Below, piece after piece: positions 20,601 through 26,968 of a DNA stretch of 60,472 nucleotides. Origin of the DNA: a virus. The position numbers were made by a program, and so were the translations under genes. How positions within the stretch are numbered: the stretch's first letter is position 1; every line of letters starts with the position of its first letter. The stretch covers positions 1 to 60,472 of the IMG/VR virus record IMGVR_UViG_3300026519_000014. The stretch is one strand, 5' to 3'. The notes beneath the pieces are model-generated. The model searched no databases, had not been told where the DNA came from, and worked only from the letters and a program-made list of their open reading frames with translations.

Positions 20601-23001
20601 AATAACAATAAATCCTTCTAAATTGGAAGATAAAAAATATGTTGAAACTCTAATTAAAGAGGTAGGAAATGAAAATATAGAATATATTAAAAAACAAGCT
20701 ATTAGAAGGCAGGAATACTATAATAAAGCTTTAGAAAGAGAGCAAATAAGAATAGATACTAATCCTGACTTATCTAAAGAAGAGAAGAAACAAGCTATTA
20801 AAAAATGGGCAGAAGAAAATAAATTTAAATATCAAATATCTATCCCAAGAAAAATAAATACCAGAGGAGAACCTACTGGGTTTTATGATAGCAAGTTTGA
20901 AATAATTCAAAATAACCCAGACTTAAAAGTATTTCATGAATATACAATAGATTTACTTTCTAAATTAGGTAAATATTCTACTAACAAAAGAACCCCTGTA
21001 AATAGTATTCCTTTAATGCAAAAGGAGTTTTGGGAGGCGGCTAAAGGGAAAGACAGTCAAGGTATTTTTAACCTTATGGCTGATGCCATGAAAAAAGGGT
21101 TGAGGGCTAAAGGTGCTTATGAAGATTATATTACAGAAATAACTTCTGGAAAAAGAACCCTTTCTAATAATTTTAATGAAGTTACTAAAAGACAGTTGGC
21201 TGATAGATTAGTAGTTAAAGAATTACAGTATAAGCAGAAAACAAATAAAAACCCTACTAAAACACAAATTAAAGAATGGAAAGCTGATATTATGGATGAG
21301 CTTACTAAAGAAAGCTCTTTAGACATTGGTAAAATATTAAAAACTTATGCTGCCACCGCTATTGCCTATAAGCATAAAAGTCAAGTAGAAACACCTTTAA
21401 GAATAGCTGAAAAATTATTAAAAGAAGTAAAAGCTGCTGAAAGAAGTTCTTCTGGAGCTATTATTAATGACTTGGTAAATAAAGGTATAGATGAACAAGG
21501 GCTTATCAATATTAATAACATGGTTACCAGTACTTTAAATCATTGGTTTGGTGTTAAAAAGCCTGAAAAAATAAACAAAAAAAGTAAAGTAAAATATACT
21601 TCCGAAGAGAAAAAAACCAAAATTAAATTAGATAAAATAATAGCTACAGCTAAGGAGAATATTGAAAAATTAAACAAAAGCTTAAAAAATGCTTCTATAA
21701 CAGAAGATAGATATATAAAAAAGATAGCTGTAGAACAAAATGCTATAGATACTGCTCAAAAACAATTAGATAAACTAGGAGGTGTGATTTCTAAAGAACG
21801 TATCTTTAAAGGTACCATGAGATATATGCAACTTTTAGGTATGGGTTGGAATGCTGTAGCTGGAATAGCTAATTTAGGTTTTGGGCTTATTTCAAATACT
21901 AATGAGGGAATAGGAGGAGAATACTATACTACAAAAGAATTTTTTAATGCTCTTGGGGATGTTATAAAAGGGACTTTATTTGGTATAAAAACTGAAGATG
22001 GTAAAAAACAATCTATTCTTATGAAAAGATGGGGAATCTTACAAAAATCTTCACAAGAAACTTTCAAAAGAAAAACAGCAACCAATAAGTTACTTAATTT
22101 TTTAAATCCTTATAAGATTCAAGATACTACTGAGTATCTTAATCAAGCTCCTATAATGGTATTAATGCAGAAAAAAACTCCTGTATTAGATTCTAAAGGA
22201 GAGCCTGTAGTAATAAATGGAACTAAAATAAATTTTTATAATGCTTATGATAAAGATGGAAATTGGAAAACAGGTATTTTAGGAGAAGAAAAAAACTATC
22301 AAAAACAGAAGGACGACCTTAGAATACTTATAGGAGATTTAATAGCCAGAAATCATGGTAATTATAATAATGAGGGCAGACATTTAATGGTGAAAGATAG
22401 TTTAATAGGGCAATCATTAACTCAATTTAGGACTTGGATGTTAGAGGGCATAGGAAACAGATTTAGAGAGGAGTATTTTGATAGAATTACAGGAACTATT
22501 AAAAAAGGTAGATATGTGACTATTTATGAAGATTGGGAGAGAGCAGCTAAATTATTATATAGTGCTAAAACATGGAAAGAGTTATCTATTGTAGATAGAG
22601 CTAATGTAAGAAAAACATTAGCAGATATAGGAATGCTATTATCTTTTATGGGGTTTGTTACTTTACTTAAAGGTGCAGCAGAAGATGAAGACGATGAAGA
22701 TAAATTAGCAGTATTGCATTTACTTATTAATATTGGTTTAAGGATGCAAACAGATATAGCTTTTTATGTTAATCCAATGGAAGCTGAAAGACTTACTCAA
22801 TCTACTATTCCTGTAGCATCTTTAGTTTCCAGAGCTTCAGGATTAACGCAAGCTATGTATAAATATATAATGGACGAAGATGAAATAACTAATGGAATAT
22901 ATGCAGGGGAAAGCAATTTATTACATAAAGGATTTAACTCTATACCATTTGGAAAAGCTATATTACAAGTTCATAAAACAGCAACAAGACCATTCAGATA
23001 A
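8602..23001 (+). CDS. Giant virion RNA polymerase-like protein with zincin protease domain
   Basis: 4799 residues in one frame. The N-terminal ~330 residues hold hydrophobic segments, including a Gly/Ala-rich stretch near residue 165. Residues 2567-2571 read DFDVD within GSDFDVDKLY, matching the metal-binding DxDxD loop of the single-chain crAss-like and YonO-type RNA polymerases. About 160 residues later the phrase GNKAIGVFAIANTFNA resembles another conserved segment of these proteins. Residues 3460-3464 read HEVTH, the HExxH motif of zincin metalloproteases. Long coiled and charged regions follow, and near the C-terminus (about 4690-4760) are membrane-like helices. By analogy with phage phi14:2 gp66 it would be ejected to transcribe early genes. 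Fusion with the zincin suggests self-processing or processing of virion partners. Polymerase assignment is fairly secure from motif and position; domain limits are not. Confidence 0.75.
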   Translation: MALTEEQVNAALNGEVKPASEASTEPKLTEEQVEAAMNSANILYGWGQGEQVNPDDFGFNLKTGDFDNFLYRAQDQGWGVQLGNAAARIVPNAALEIIGGVGSIFDFEDYLNQDNEVGNSLVRASNEGKEAINEAFPIYRERPGTSLDIGDSAWWFENGSGIVSSAAAFVGMGMGTGAVLSKGAQALQWVAKAGGMVRTAVRIRKASKLIIPGLNTLALNQAEGMLTATEIYDETLKRGIKQGLSQDEAKRIAAASASHSINVNRANILLNATSVAAITKGVNKGVTRQILKKEAMGRAVALESAQEYAEEVINLYAEKEGKRKADFDLLGKYYETKPTTWAERLSNTVFSIEGLEAGILGAVGGAAQTGFTHAGRNIAINGKSKNAELNERIQQQQSFISNLDGVLKSQGTKNFTTNSAGLDELRKSVEERNNLLALAEEYTKKGEEVPSKLATKILISGDAILTDQALANFQQGTTEYLESWYKDVQKATVEEAVAMGYTGEQLNENSPVHYSKMAERALTKIKEFEKIYQQHYAYKGLGSIMANRIAAKATIESIKEANIELDKLKTEAEEFNKTLPLYGNEFRVLVEDFDRVSKTGTPKAKRYITQAKKKRGLQPYLKAVERQKNIIKELKNLEKEYKKLISDEYQNKLKKIEEEIEKKEIEKQEKAVVKAKEDKDLAEIQDDTEDQAEAVNVPEASVNTPIEETSPEVEGHRGYVGPIVEISEEEAEKQAILEEIIGEVKRSYEEEIKKEVGISETEQREEIAEENAKYIEDIQESRDIAEGKSFDVKDQTTIKNNIVAIDEKLSSQNKTDNKASSVAYLAETILSKENTEIDPIVFNYNEVNVGTPVTLRVDTSYTGNVYYKGNEVPWQGLKSSLTEQELLEKTPIVIMVGDKTIGYVHDTEWFTLYNIGKGALEKSETEPSLKEKKIAEEKLAEEKERNRAIRKSVLEKGSINTTISYRGNGIIPTIEQGTKPVSEALPGIKIAVIKKNTLSDYEDLNILNRETITNGERVKDGYTVAIVPVNKNEVGEEQYIAYPLLRQKLNTKAKSSIVKATTILMKSLYYPKAISSEETKIADTIKELIDVDIRTIEGFEKYLTLFTHNTYPEGSGNLSQFMLTQNENKYAINVTSKGSAGVSFGKGGKQITKTTKNVIIPQMFKSNPDTYIEGLENIVEHLYANINDALLDADVTIPVITEENKVETLFSGKYTEYVKTYGLHTNATYHEIGTEENPKRVYTIQSVISYDDSFSGFIPKSNQNETVAATEKPDIDKETVLKEPFEPSEKVKKAPPGLEFMDDFDFTHLEDKNKDIESEELFAPYTGKTVSDYIIEGIPAHTQNLLIDNIIFNVLNTVENDDLVLSRVQEALSYLTEVKFPMIKSESWKLKELVRLRLQNLTNTVIQNEEESLDSTENKDEARSVEEKDQAWGIDILTINPKDSLSSRLKQLFSFIPLVNKEDGTPLRTKEGLIVFAGFDKTYEIVMSELSTNFDKDTPAPRTFDSMMDTLLAAKDIYTFLPFVVDRLKKAPRQLKNEFMVNADKHYTVMHHVWKKQTSDGKFYYNVLNDNANSRTLIIEQTWRNNNLQVSRISNNLLANGEVVEELKAEFDKWITKDKQIEDKKVLKWLSDMGITINQKTLDSFKEEDIYGLSYVKHFTTKEGIFKNIREALNSIKDGNELLETTLYRMSAFSRLAAQEGLNNSMYIPDSFRSGDSNIYGYQEQKWAVKRTSDLKYDEEELTRLAKNPITKNISWLKKLGKLDPSTGKFVIDKESRFYKNFSFGYVGLAALQEEGKFYANKKKLSELSSSAHEEVKKGFFENRALADKFGNRVVRFFFPTMSDKSTMFTLKVEPIKIAYDINGKLTKETIDALYDTILIPEINRMVNHIEGETNIKNYDQGAMMFYSVPELNNIPEIWNGTGSTRRLNLKVGRKGIEGDTVKKIIRENFEKHLNNLVEEQLKDWESLGLYNADTHVFRAGSEYKEYLDGLVYGEIGSSEREFNKAKLAAADFALNYMAANANFQVLYAGDAAQYYVGEPTFKENIKTEEGEFKKGDKIPVNHSLYYTTIAKNTFINIGKRLTLLAGPRRSPVFIEGKTTYRQGFVEDKRTASLAIDYISSIYEDNPEFIEKYKNIVGTDAVELITVSEKIEILYRDGKLDNTDYKRLLEIAKKGGDFSSSDLGKLKVFQADKPLYAGKAVEPNSLVERRIYIKSAAITLIPQFTRGLEIDKLRVLMENKKNPVNRIAFSSAVKVGNVKNPLNIWNEDGSIKENLSFSEDQILTLNRNEHGIQQDIPYKEKDSIKRVVQASKLSFVNLLNRDILVDSKKIKGRELYERFQKNWESLYSLAKEEFFEELEVDVSKDVWIPNSKKLSRYIKREAELRNLSLQDLEGLELREDGTFELPLWANGANKQFEALLNSLITNKILEQSIPGKAYVLASEEGFQKQVKTIEDVLEEQNIKDIESSGIVFTEFWNGKSLMPSIEGSNNQVFIPWPFKDVPMEHYIKDGKIDMSRIDADLFTMYGMRIPNQGPNSTGNLEIAGFLPEVMGDIIIAPRDFVTQMGSDFDVDKLYTYRYNYIVTDNGDIRRIKEEYLNPEKLKLRLSKAEKRLNEIILLDLKKDRQREKNLLYIQIEKLNKLLEPNALAKLKFQDDIVKIHRLLNADPSNFVQRQIKAPLGEGRLKEYSDIIENSKDSSFFSPYSSIYQRNKFKNASSGNKAIGVFAIANTFNASAQTVEGPLKIVDGDKDLYVRFGNQVSYGVLNNELALDNKTYISENISNYLSVAVDNEKIQALHNLNINDVTYGIVNLLTQLGFTHDVISSFLGQDILFELVKKVEEFQDKGESSISALNKAFSVLEKDSKYSEKVFDALDEDNKNKILKKYADSSSAFLFEVIKKGEDHPDYKITQKAILKKFKFLSKKAVSLQNLQRITNIDSSGIGKNLIESKVKEEAFVEALTDKNIIGASKLFGEISYTPLKGYQQFGNIYFKPTSISGFAVIYGVIPNNRLWNQSRYFPYTDKAINDVVKTIIDISNIREFDEYQNVSIESRIFNAIKSYYFSNLGELGFVDTSLQKDTGRLVRYNLLSEEGVLQNIIAKYSNTSLFINNPFLNKLSIRKRKAGTPGSINFSSRDTDVVSKHNIYGGLIKLLNSTKELPEQIQINNDKVKLITEQDLARALIVSQYATGGIQKYTQFLRYIPLDYLKKIGFTESARNLDFAKLLNEGRGNNKFQLPYMVIQFFQHNPYLLNTPEVSIREFVTKDAEKEEDITRFSVPLPLNKAKIEDPTLLDPMVKLKGENKDHVFLFDGNEYIRLDNLGSVDFNEYQSKEITRSVIYNNIAKDKKGVPVSYYDQVAANTPKKPIINKADQLNHITLDQKYGFNEAEPTISKTLMAISNNGPTAHRALAEDYLQVFKDGEYKLVIDRNLPAKGRHIRSEKTVFINPDLLTGDEDYSKTFLHEVTHMLTVEVLENPVTEQQKKAKASLTRLLNAYRKTLKSGELELVKKQVSEAKEKGVSPKLTEEQLVRVYPAINLKEFVAGFMTDVKVQNHLNKVDFNENTTYGQEYEKRLLKILNSIKGFELTSTSAQAIREVIALIDYQDEVKLNPVVLAKMENSTSNSVDANSRVRKKSIKHTEEDVGIKSSIAQAEANFLEDNYENMITSAINKAVDRMAPIDENNIPPEPTTFEDLPAATKKEKDEEAPISDLVHPSIKNKQAILKALNKKVNRDKKRMHDSTDPKVGVYYENRIIRTKEKIAEIEEQIAAITGMNTYSTTLKIAEEDLSYVDTLVSSDIRLITSEDMEIVDSIITLWKNFKKEEFVEKIYSSLDTEKDFNNIKNKAESLEDKLHDIAIEKTKSFIKRELPKATSEDIKNLMAISDDIGVASSYIYDLSRVDNVIAQAMSKSILRTNDYITEEVTKVAEEIDPILQNAEKALKKLGLTFDVFMQKDEKDRYTGRIIMPYSQKFFNLLKANSEKAFSPEASKEDRQAYREWRKLTQITINPSKLEDKKYVETLIKEVGNENIEYIKKQAIRRQEYYNKALEREQIRIDTNPDLSKEEKKQAIKKWAEENKFKYQISIPRKINTRGEPTGFYDSKFEIIQNNPDLKVFHEYTIDLLSKLGKYSTNKRTPVNSIPLMQKEFWEAAKGKDSQGIFNLMADAMKKGLRAKGAYEDYITEITSGKRTLSNNFNEVTKRQLADRLVVKELQYKQKTNKNPTKTQIKEWKADIMDELTKESSLDIGKILKTYAATAIAYKHKSQVETPLRIAEKLLKEVKAAERSSSGAIINDLVNKGIDEQGLININNMVTSTLNHWFGVKKPEKINKKSKVKYTSEEKKTKIKLDKIIATAKENIEKLNKSLKNASITEDRYIKKIAVEQNAIDTAQKQLDKLGGVISKERIFKGTMRYMQLLGMGWNAVAGIANLGFGLISNTNEGIGGEYYTTKEFFNALGDVIKGTLFGIKTEDGKKQSILMKRWGILQKSSQETFKRKTATNKLLNFLNPYKIQDTTEYLNQAPIMVLMQKKTPVLDSKGEPVVINGTKINFYNAYDKDGNWKTGILGEEKNYQKQKDDLRILIGDLIARNHGNYNNEGRHLMVKDSLIGQSLTQFRTWMLEGIGNRFREEYFDRITGTIKKGRYVTIYEDWERAAKLLYSAKTWKELSIVDRANVRKTLADIGMLLSFMGFVTLLKGAAEDEDDEDKLAVLHLLINIGLRMQTDIAFYVNPMEAERLTQSTIPVASLVSRASGLTQAMYKYIMDEDEITNGIYAGESNLLHKGFNSIPFGKAILQVHKTATRPFR

Positions 23002-23032
23002 AAAAAGGGAGAAAATTACTTCTCCCTTTTTT
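23001..23032. terminator. Bidirectional intrinsic terminator between convergent blocks
   Basis: A six-A run plus GGGAGAA (23001-23013) pairs perfectly with TTCTCCC plus a six-T run (23020-23032). Each strand reads a GC-containing stem followed by a T tract. It directly abuts the stop of the giant virion gene and that of the leftward gene at 23033. Confidence 0.85.
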
Positions 23033-23491
23033 CTATAGAAACCACTCTTTTTTAGGGGCTTCTAATAATTCAGCATGATCTTCTATTATTATATTTAATT
23101 TTTCTTCAAGATACTTTTTTAATCTGGGGTCTTTATCTAACCCAAGAATAATATCATGGGTAGCAGGTAGCCCGGAATTTTTTTTGATATGCTGTTTAAT
23201 AGAACCAGGAATAGTACTATATTTACCTGTTACAAAGGCTTTTATAGTTTTTGTTAATCTGGCAGGAAAGTTATAAATAATGATATTATCATTTTCTATC
23301 TTCTTATCAAAAGCAGCAACATTAAAAGCAGTATAATGAACGTTAGCTATATTATAAGTGAAACAAATTAATTTTAAATTTTTAATATCAAGTTTTACAG
23401 ATTTTAAATTGCTTTTTCTTTGATAACTTCCAAAACTACAAAAATTGACCCCTGCTAATGGAAGTAAATAATACGTTACTAAGTTATGCAT
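23033..23491 (-). CDS. Uncharacterised 152-residue protein
   Basis: Function not recognised. The N-terminal half is hydrophobic and beta-rich; the C-terminal third is charged and helical (DPRLKKYLEEKLNIIIED). It ends in TAG immediately before the bidirectional terminator, so it is the last gene of the leftward block. Its frame is uninterrupted and its base composition matches phage genes rather than the island beside it. Confidence 0.55.
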   Translation of the reverse strand: MHNLVTYYLLPLAGVNFCSFGSYQRKSNLKSVKLDIKNLKLICFTYNIANVHYTAFNVAAFDKKIENDNIIIYNFPARLTKTIKAFVTGKYSTIPGSIKQHIKKNSGLPATHDIILGLDKDPRLKKYLEEKLNIIIEDHAELLEAPKKEWFL

Positions 23492-23774
23492 TAAAGCAAT
23501 ATTTAAAAAGTTCTTAAATATTAAAAGGTAATTTTTGCCCTACTAAGATAAAGGGATACTAAGAAATAAGCAAAAACAACAAACCCTATTTAAAGGGTAT
23601 TTAGTCTATCTTAGATAGTCTTTCTTAACCAATAATATTGTAATAAATTTTCCAAAGTTTTCCATTATAATATATTTTAATGCAGTATAGTGGCTAAAGT
23701 TAATAGCCTTGCAAGGTCTTGTTGTAATTTTATGGTTAGTCATTAAGACTACTAGTCTTGTCCGTTGTAGTGCA
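23492..23774. other. 283-bp gap with several hairpins, no convincing gene
   Basis: Contains a 9-bp inverted repeat (AATATTTAA/TTAAATATT near 23497-23521), ACCCT/AGGGT at 23583-23598, CTATC/GATAG near 23608-23620 and AAGACT/AGTCTT near 23744-23758. A 61-codon minus-strand frame crosses it but shows no coding character. It could be a leader or a small structured RNA. Confidence 0.35.
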
Positions 23775-23993
23775 CTAGTACCTGTGAGCATTTTGAGCGT
23801 TATTAATAGCTCTCTTTAGTTCATTTGCTAATACAGTCATTTTCTTGTCATCTATTTCTATAACAACAAATTCTTTTCTGTTCCAATGCTCTCTAACCTT
23901 TATTTTAGATTGATCACTTTTTAGTCTTTTTTCTTCTGTTCCGTTGATTTCGTATACTTTAATTAGGTTAGTACTTTCAAATCTGCTGCTCAT
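23775..23993 (-). CDS. Small charged protein of 72 residues
   Basis: The start is placed at the internal Met beginning MSSRFESTN because an A-rich leader precedes it and the upstream codons are low-complexity Lys/Gln. The protein is beta-rich at the front (FVVIEIDDKKMTVLA) with a C-terminal helix LKRAINNAQNA. This layout is common among small proteins of Bacteroidota mobile elements. Function unknown. Confidence 0.55.
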   Translation of the reverse strand: MSSRFESTNLIKVYEINGTEEKRLKSDQSKIKVREHWNRKEFVVIEIDDKKMTVLANELKRAINNAQNAHRY

Positions 23994-24097
23994 ATTTTTC
24001 TTTTTTTGTTGTTTATAACTAATATTAAATTTTTTTTTCACGTTCTTCTTTTTTTTGCTGATACTTCTAAAATTTAGGAATTGCTAAATATTTGAAT

Positions 24098-24373
24098 TTA
24101 ATTATCAGTATTATTATCAGATATTAATCCTAGGTTACTTTCATTTATTCCTTTCAATAAAGTATAACCTATAATATTAGGTTTGTATGTTCTTTTATAA
24201 CTTGGAAGTCCTTTAAGAGTTACATTAACCAAAGGCGTCCATTGGCTGTCCCACACACTACCATCTTTGTTAATACTTTTTAACCAATTGTATATTTTTA
24301 TACAGTCTTCAGCATCTTTTTTGGTGTCAGGATTTTTTAGTTGTTTTTGTAATCTATCTAATAATTTTCCCAT
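24098..24373 (-). CDS. Uncharacterised 91-residue protein
   Basis: Begins with a basic amphipathic helix (MGKLLDRLQKQLKN) and contains the phrase SVWDSQWTPLVNVTL. No known domain is recognised. It is one of a run of small leftward genes in a region whose composition is less AT-rich than the phage core, which suggests recent acquisition. Confidence 0.5.
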   Translation of the reverse strand: MGKLLDRLQKQLKNPDTKKDAEDCIKIYNWLKSINKDGSVWDSQWTPLVNVTLKGLPSYKRTYKPNIIGYTLLKGINESNLGLISDNNTDN

Positions 24374-24433
24374 GACTTAAAACGTTTATAATAATGTATT
24401 TTATTAGCAGCGTTGTAATTAACATAATCCTAT

Positions 24434-24640
24434 CTAAAATTCTTCACCACATTTTGTGCATTTATTTAAAACGGCATCATCTCCAATTACAACATAATCA
24501 AATGGATGATTACAATTTTTATTGCTAATTTTTTGTAGTTTAATCCTTGCAATAGTTATCCTATCGCTAATTTCTTCGTGAATTGCATCCTCAAACTCAC
24601 GGAGTACCTCATCTATATATTCTGTATTATCCGTATTCAT
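24434..24640 (-). CDS. 68-residue protein with C-terminal zinc-ribbon-like pair
   Basis: An acidic N-terminal helix is followed by CNHPFDYV and CTKCGEEF, giving a C/H and CxxC arrangement like a small zinc ribbon. Ends in TAG. Function unknown; probably a nucleic-acid or protein-binding adaptor. Confidence 0.55.
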   Translation of the reverse strand: MNTDNTEYIDEVLREFEDAIHEEISDRITIARIKLQKISNKNCNHPFDYVVIGDDAVLNKCTKCGEEF

Positions 24641-24723
24641 AATTTATATAGTTAAATTTGTTTTTTGTTTACTTTCCTAATAACAGCAACTTTTGTTGCG
24701 CTTGACCCCTGTTAGCAACCATA

Positions 24724-24957
24724 CTACAATAGTTGGTTGCATTTAGCGGATGGGTCTTTACTCCCTCCTCCATATTTACATTCATCACAATCAATCTTAG
24801 TGTTATATTCACAATCATATTCTATGCCCCATCCTATGTCTGGTATTTCATATCCTTTGCATTTTGGGTGTCTTGTGTCAGTACGGTTGCTAACAATAGA
24901 TATACCCAAATTGGCAAATCTTTTGTTGACTGAAACATTTTCCTTTTTATTACACAT
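24724..24957 (-). CDS. Cys-rich 77-residue protein
   Basis: Seven cysteines, including CDECKYG, CEYN and CKGYE, suggest metal binding or disulfides. The minus-strand frame is preferred over two plus-strand frames through the same bases because its direction matches the neighbours and its leader (TTTAAAACA before ATG) is A-rich. Function unknown. Confidence 0.5.
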   Translation of the reverse strand: MCNKKENVSVNKRFANLGISIVSNRTDTRHPKCKGYEIPDIGWGIEYDCEYNTKIDCDECKYGGGSKDPSAKCNQLL

Positions 24958-25028
24958 TGTTTTAAATTTTTAATTACTATTATTTTAATTGCCAATCAGT
25001 GTGTATATCCCAATCCGTTGGTTGCTAT

Positions 25029-25124
25029 TTAATTTAAAAAAAGCTCATCCAACTGTTCAGCCATAGCTTCTGCTGGCCACTGATGCCCAACACCGTATAC
25101 AATTAAAAAATTGGAGTTAGTCAT
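25029..25124 (-). CDS. 31-residue protein coupled to the gene before it
   Basis: The ATG overlaps the last codons and stop of the 110-residue gene just upstream, the usual sign of translational coupling. The peptide begins MTNSNFLIVYGVGHQW and ends in an acidic helix. A longer frame in the same phase starts inside the neighbouring gene and is not preferred. Unknown function. Confidence 0.4.
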   Translation of the reverse strand: MTNSNFLIVYGVGHQWPAEAMAEQLDELFLN

Positions 25125-25449
25125 TTTTAGAAGTTTTAGTTGGGTCAACCATGAAATAATAAATGTTTTTTGTTTCTTTATCATACCTTCTTTTAATTTC
25201 TTCATGCCATTTTTTAATAAGATACATGGCAACCTTTAATTTGTAGAAACCACAATTCCTTTTATTTAAAGGATAATTAATGCTTGGATTGAATTTTTCG
25301 TAATTTCCAACTTCCGTACATATTCCTATCCATGACCTTTTACCAAGAATACCAATCTTTGACAATGACATTTGGGGATAGTAAACTTTATCTCCATTAT
25401 TTTTCTCTTCTACTTTAATTCTAAATTTTGGGTCTGTGAATGTTCTCAT
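25117..25449 (-). CDS. Uncharacterised 110-residue protein
   Basis: Contains beta-strand-rich sequence with WIGICTEVGNYEKFN followed by a helix KVAMYLIKKWHEEIKRRY. No family is recognised. Translationally coupled to the 31-residue gene after it. Confidence 0.55.
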   Translation of the reverse strand: MRTFTDPKFRIKVEEKNNGDKVYYPQMSLSKIGILGKRSWIGICTEVGNYEKFNPSINYPLNKRNCGFYKLKVAMYLIKKWHEEIKRRYDKETKNIYYFMVDPTKTSKND

Positions 25450-25506
25450 TTTTTATATTTTTAGTTAACTAATTTTCTAATTATATACTTTTTTCGTTAC
25501 CCACCA

Positions 25507-25698
25507 TTAAGGCAGTTCGGTAATTATATAGTTTATAGCCATATTTATATCAGTTTCAATCTGAAATTTAAAGCCTTTGAAATCATACACTTTTTTATCC
25601 TTTACTCTTTCAAGGCTGTATTTTTGCAATAGTTCATAAATCTCTGGGAGTGTAAGATTATCCACGTTTGCTTCTATATTTAAGTTTATTGTCATCAT
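25507..25698 (-). CDS. Uncharacterised small acidic protein, about 63 residues
   Basis: The frame could begin at 25722; 25698 is chosen because it is the first of two adjacent Met codons near the end of the overlapping upstream gene, consistent with coupling. The sequence includes LTLPEIYELLQKYSLERV and KVYDFKGFKFQIET. Function unknown. Confidence 0.45.
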   Translation of the reverse strand: MMTINLNIEANVDNLTLPEIYELLQKYSLERVKDKKVYDFKGFKFQIETDINMAINYIITELP

Positions 25699-25840
25699 AG
25701 TTTCTATTTTGCCTGCGCTCATGTGCTTTTAATCTATTTTCTCGTTTGATATCAGCCATCCATTGCAGCACTTGAATAATTCCAATGGTTTCATATCCTT
25801 GTTTCTGCAACTCTTTTAATCTTTTTTCAAGTTCTTTCAT
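25658..25840 (-). CDS. 60-residue basic helical protein
   Basis: N-terminal coiled-coil-like helix (MKELEKRLKELQKQGYE) and a C-terminus rich in Arg, Lys and Asn. A-rich leader before the ATG. Possibly nucleic-acid binding; no family recognised. Confidence 0.45.
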   Translation of the reverse strand: MKELEKRLKELQKQGYETIGIIQVLQWMADIKRENRLKAHERRQNRNYDDNKLKYRSKRG

Positions 25841-25865
25841 TTTTTTCAGTTACCCATAATAAAAA

Positions 25866-26072
25866 TTACTTACGTGTGTATGTGTCAATACCACCCTCAT
25901 AGTTTTCATAACCTAAAGCCATTGCAATACAAAACATTTTAGTTCTTGCGTTACATTGTTCCATATAGTCAAGAGCTTCATATAGTATTTCAATCTTCTT
26001 AGCTTGTGTTAATTCACTAAATTGTTTTGCTATAAAAGCTTGTGTGTACTTCTTTTTAACTTCTGTTTTCAT
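25866..26072 (-). CDS. Uncharacterised 68-residue protein
   Basis: The start is placed at MKTEVKKKYTQAF rather than a Met 17 codons upstream, since the upstream part lies in spacer-like sequence. Helical, with FSELTQAKKIEILYEALDYM. Unknown role. Confidence 0.45.
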   Translation of the reverse strand: MKTEVKKKYTQAFIAKQFSELTQAKKIEILYEALDYMEQCNARTKMFCIAMALGYENYEGGIDTYTRK

Positions 26073-26123
26073 AATCCGTAATTTTAAAATATGCCTAACA
26101 ATAAATATAGCAGAGTGGGGCAT

Positions 26124-26223
26124 CGTCCCAAATCGCCATATAGTACCTTTTATTTAATTTAGTGCAAGATTGAAAGTTGGTACTGCTATCTTCCCACCTT
26201 GCCATATTTTTGTAACGTTATAT
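26124..26223 (-). repeat. Recombination-site-like spacer with inverted arms (attC-like?)
   Basis: Read on the minus strand, the spacer runs from TATAACGTTAC to TTATTGTTAGGC (the latter just beyond 26090-26100). Between these lie complementary inner arms ATAGCAG and CTGCTAT. The imperfect pairing with a terminal GTTAGGC resembles integron attC sites, but no integrase is in the window and the identity is unproven. Confidence 0.25.
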
Positions 26224-26340
26224 TTAAGTTTGCTTAAATAAGGAACATTTTTTTAAACATACTGAATCCGTCAACCATGAATCACAACTTTTCCATGCGC
26301 CAGTATCCTTGCAAACATCCGCTCGTGCCTCGCTAAACAT
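26224..26340 (-). CDS. Possible 38-residue Cys-rich peptide
   Basis: Frame starts MFSEARADVCKDTGAWKSC and contains four cysteines in the last 30 residues. It fills an otherwise empty spacer, but there is no A-rich leader and the local composition is unlike phage genes. It could also be chance. Confidence 0.25.
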   Translation of the reverse strand: MFSEARADVCKDTGAWKSCDSWLTDSVCLKKCSLFKQT

Positions 26341-26359
26341 AACAACTGCTATGTCAGTA

Positions 26360-26848
26360 TTATTTTTTCTCTATATCTGACACAATTTCACACTCGGAAG
26401 ATGGAACAAAAAACATATTTTGTCCTTCCGAAACTGTAATACCTAACTTCATATCCTCAAAATCAACACCAAGCAATATAAAATCTACAGATTCAGCGTA
26501 GTATCCGTTACTTTCTCCATACCATCTAATATCTACATATCCTTTAATTGTTGCGAATTTATAATAAGTCCAAGTACAAGACCCCCGAAGATTCCCTTGC
26601 TTTGTTAGTTCAATGTCTTCTTTAGAAGATGGCTCATAATTAGAAACTTCTTCTGCTTTTAGTATTGGGCCCCCAACCAAATCTTGTAAGTCACCAACTA
26701 TATCTTGGATCGAGACACTTTCGCAACAATCTTGCCTGTGATACATTTTATATTACTTTCCATCTTCGCAAGTGAATATTATCTCGTCATTATCTATTTT
26801 TTCTACTTTTGTAAGTGTTTTGCCAATCAATTCTTTTAATCTTGTCAT
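26360..26848 (-). pseudogene. Two halves of one small phage protein separated by an in-frame TAA
   Basis: A 31-codon frame starting at 26848 (MTRLKELIGKTLTKVEKID) ends at TAA 26753-26755. The same frame then continues through Tyr-Lys to a Met at 26746 and 127 further residues containing [28 protein letters not shown] and [15 protein letters not shown]. Joined, they make a continuous ~160-residue protein that recalls the DUF7448-type family common in Bacteroidota phages, whose usual form runs through this junction. The second part has its own Met and may still be made. A natural nonsense mutation or an assembly error are both possible. Confidence 0.6.
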
Positions 26849-26968
26849 TTTATTTAAGTTTTATATTTACAAACCGCGTATGTATTTAATTCAATCACGC
26901 CACGTTACCATCATCTAATTTTTCAAAAGTTATTTTGTCCATAATCTATGTAATTTCATATTTTAAAT

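Noticed and set aside
23606-23791. 61-codon minus-strand frame in a hairpin-rich gap
   Set aside because: No coding character or leader, and overlaps the neighbouring gene.
25125-25232. Upstream extension of the 31-residue gene
   Set aside because: Lies in another frame of the 110-residue gene; the coupled internal ATG is a better start.
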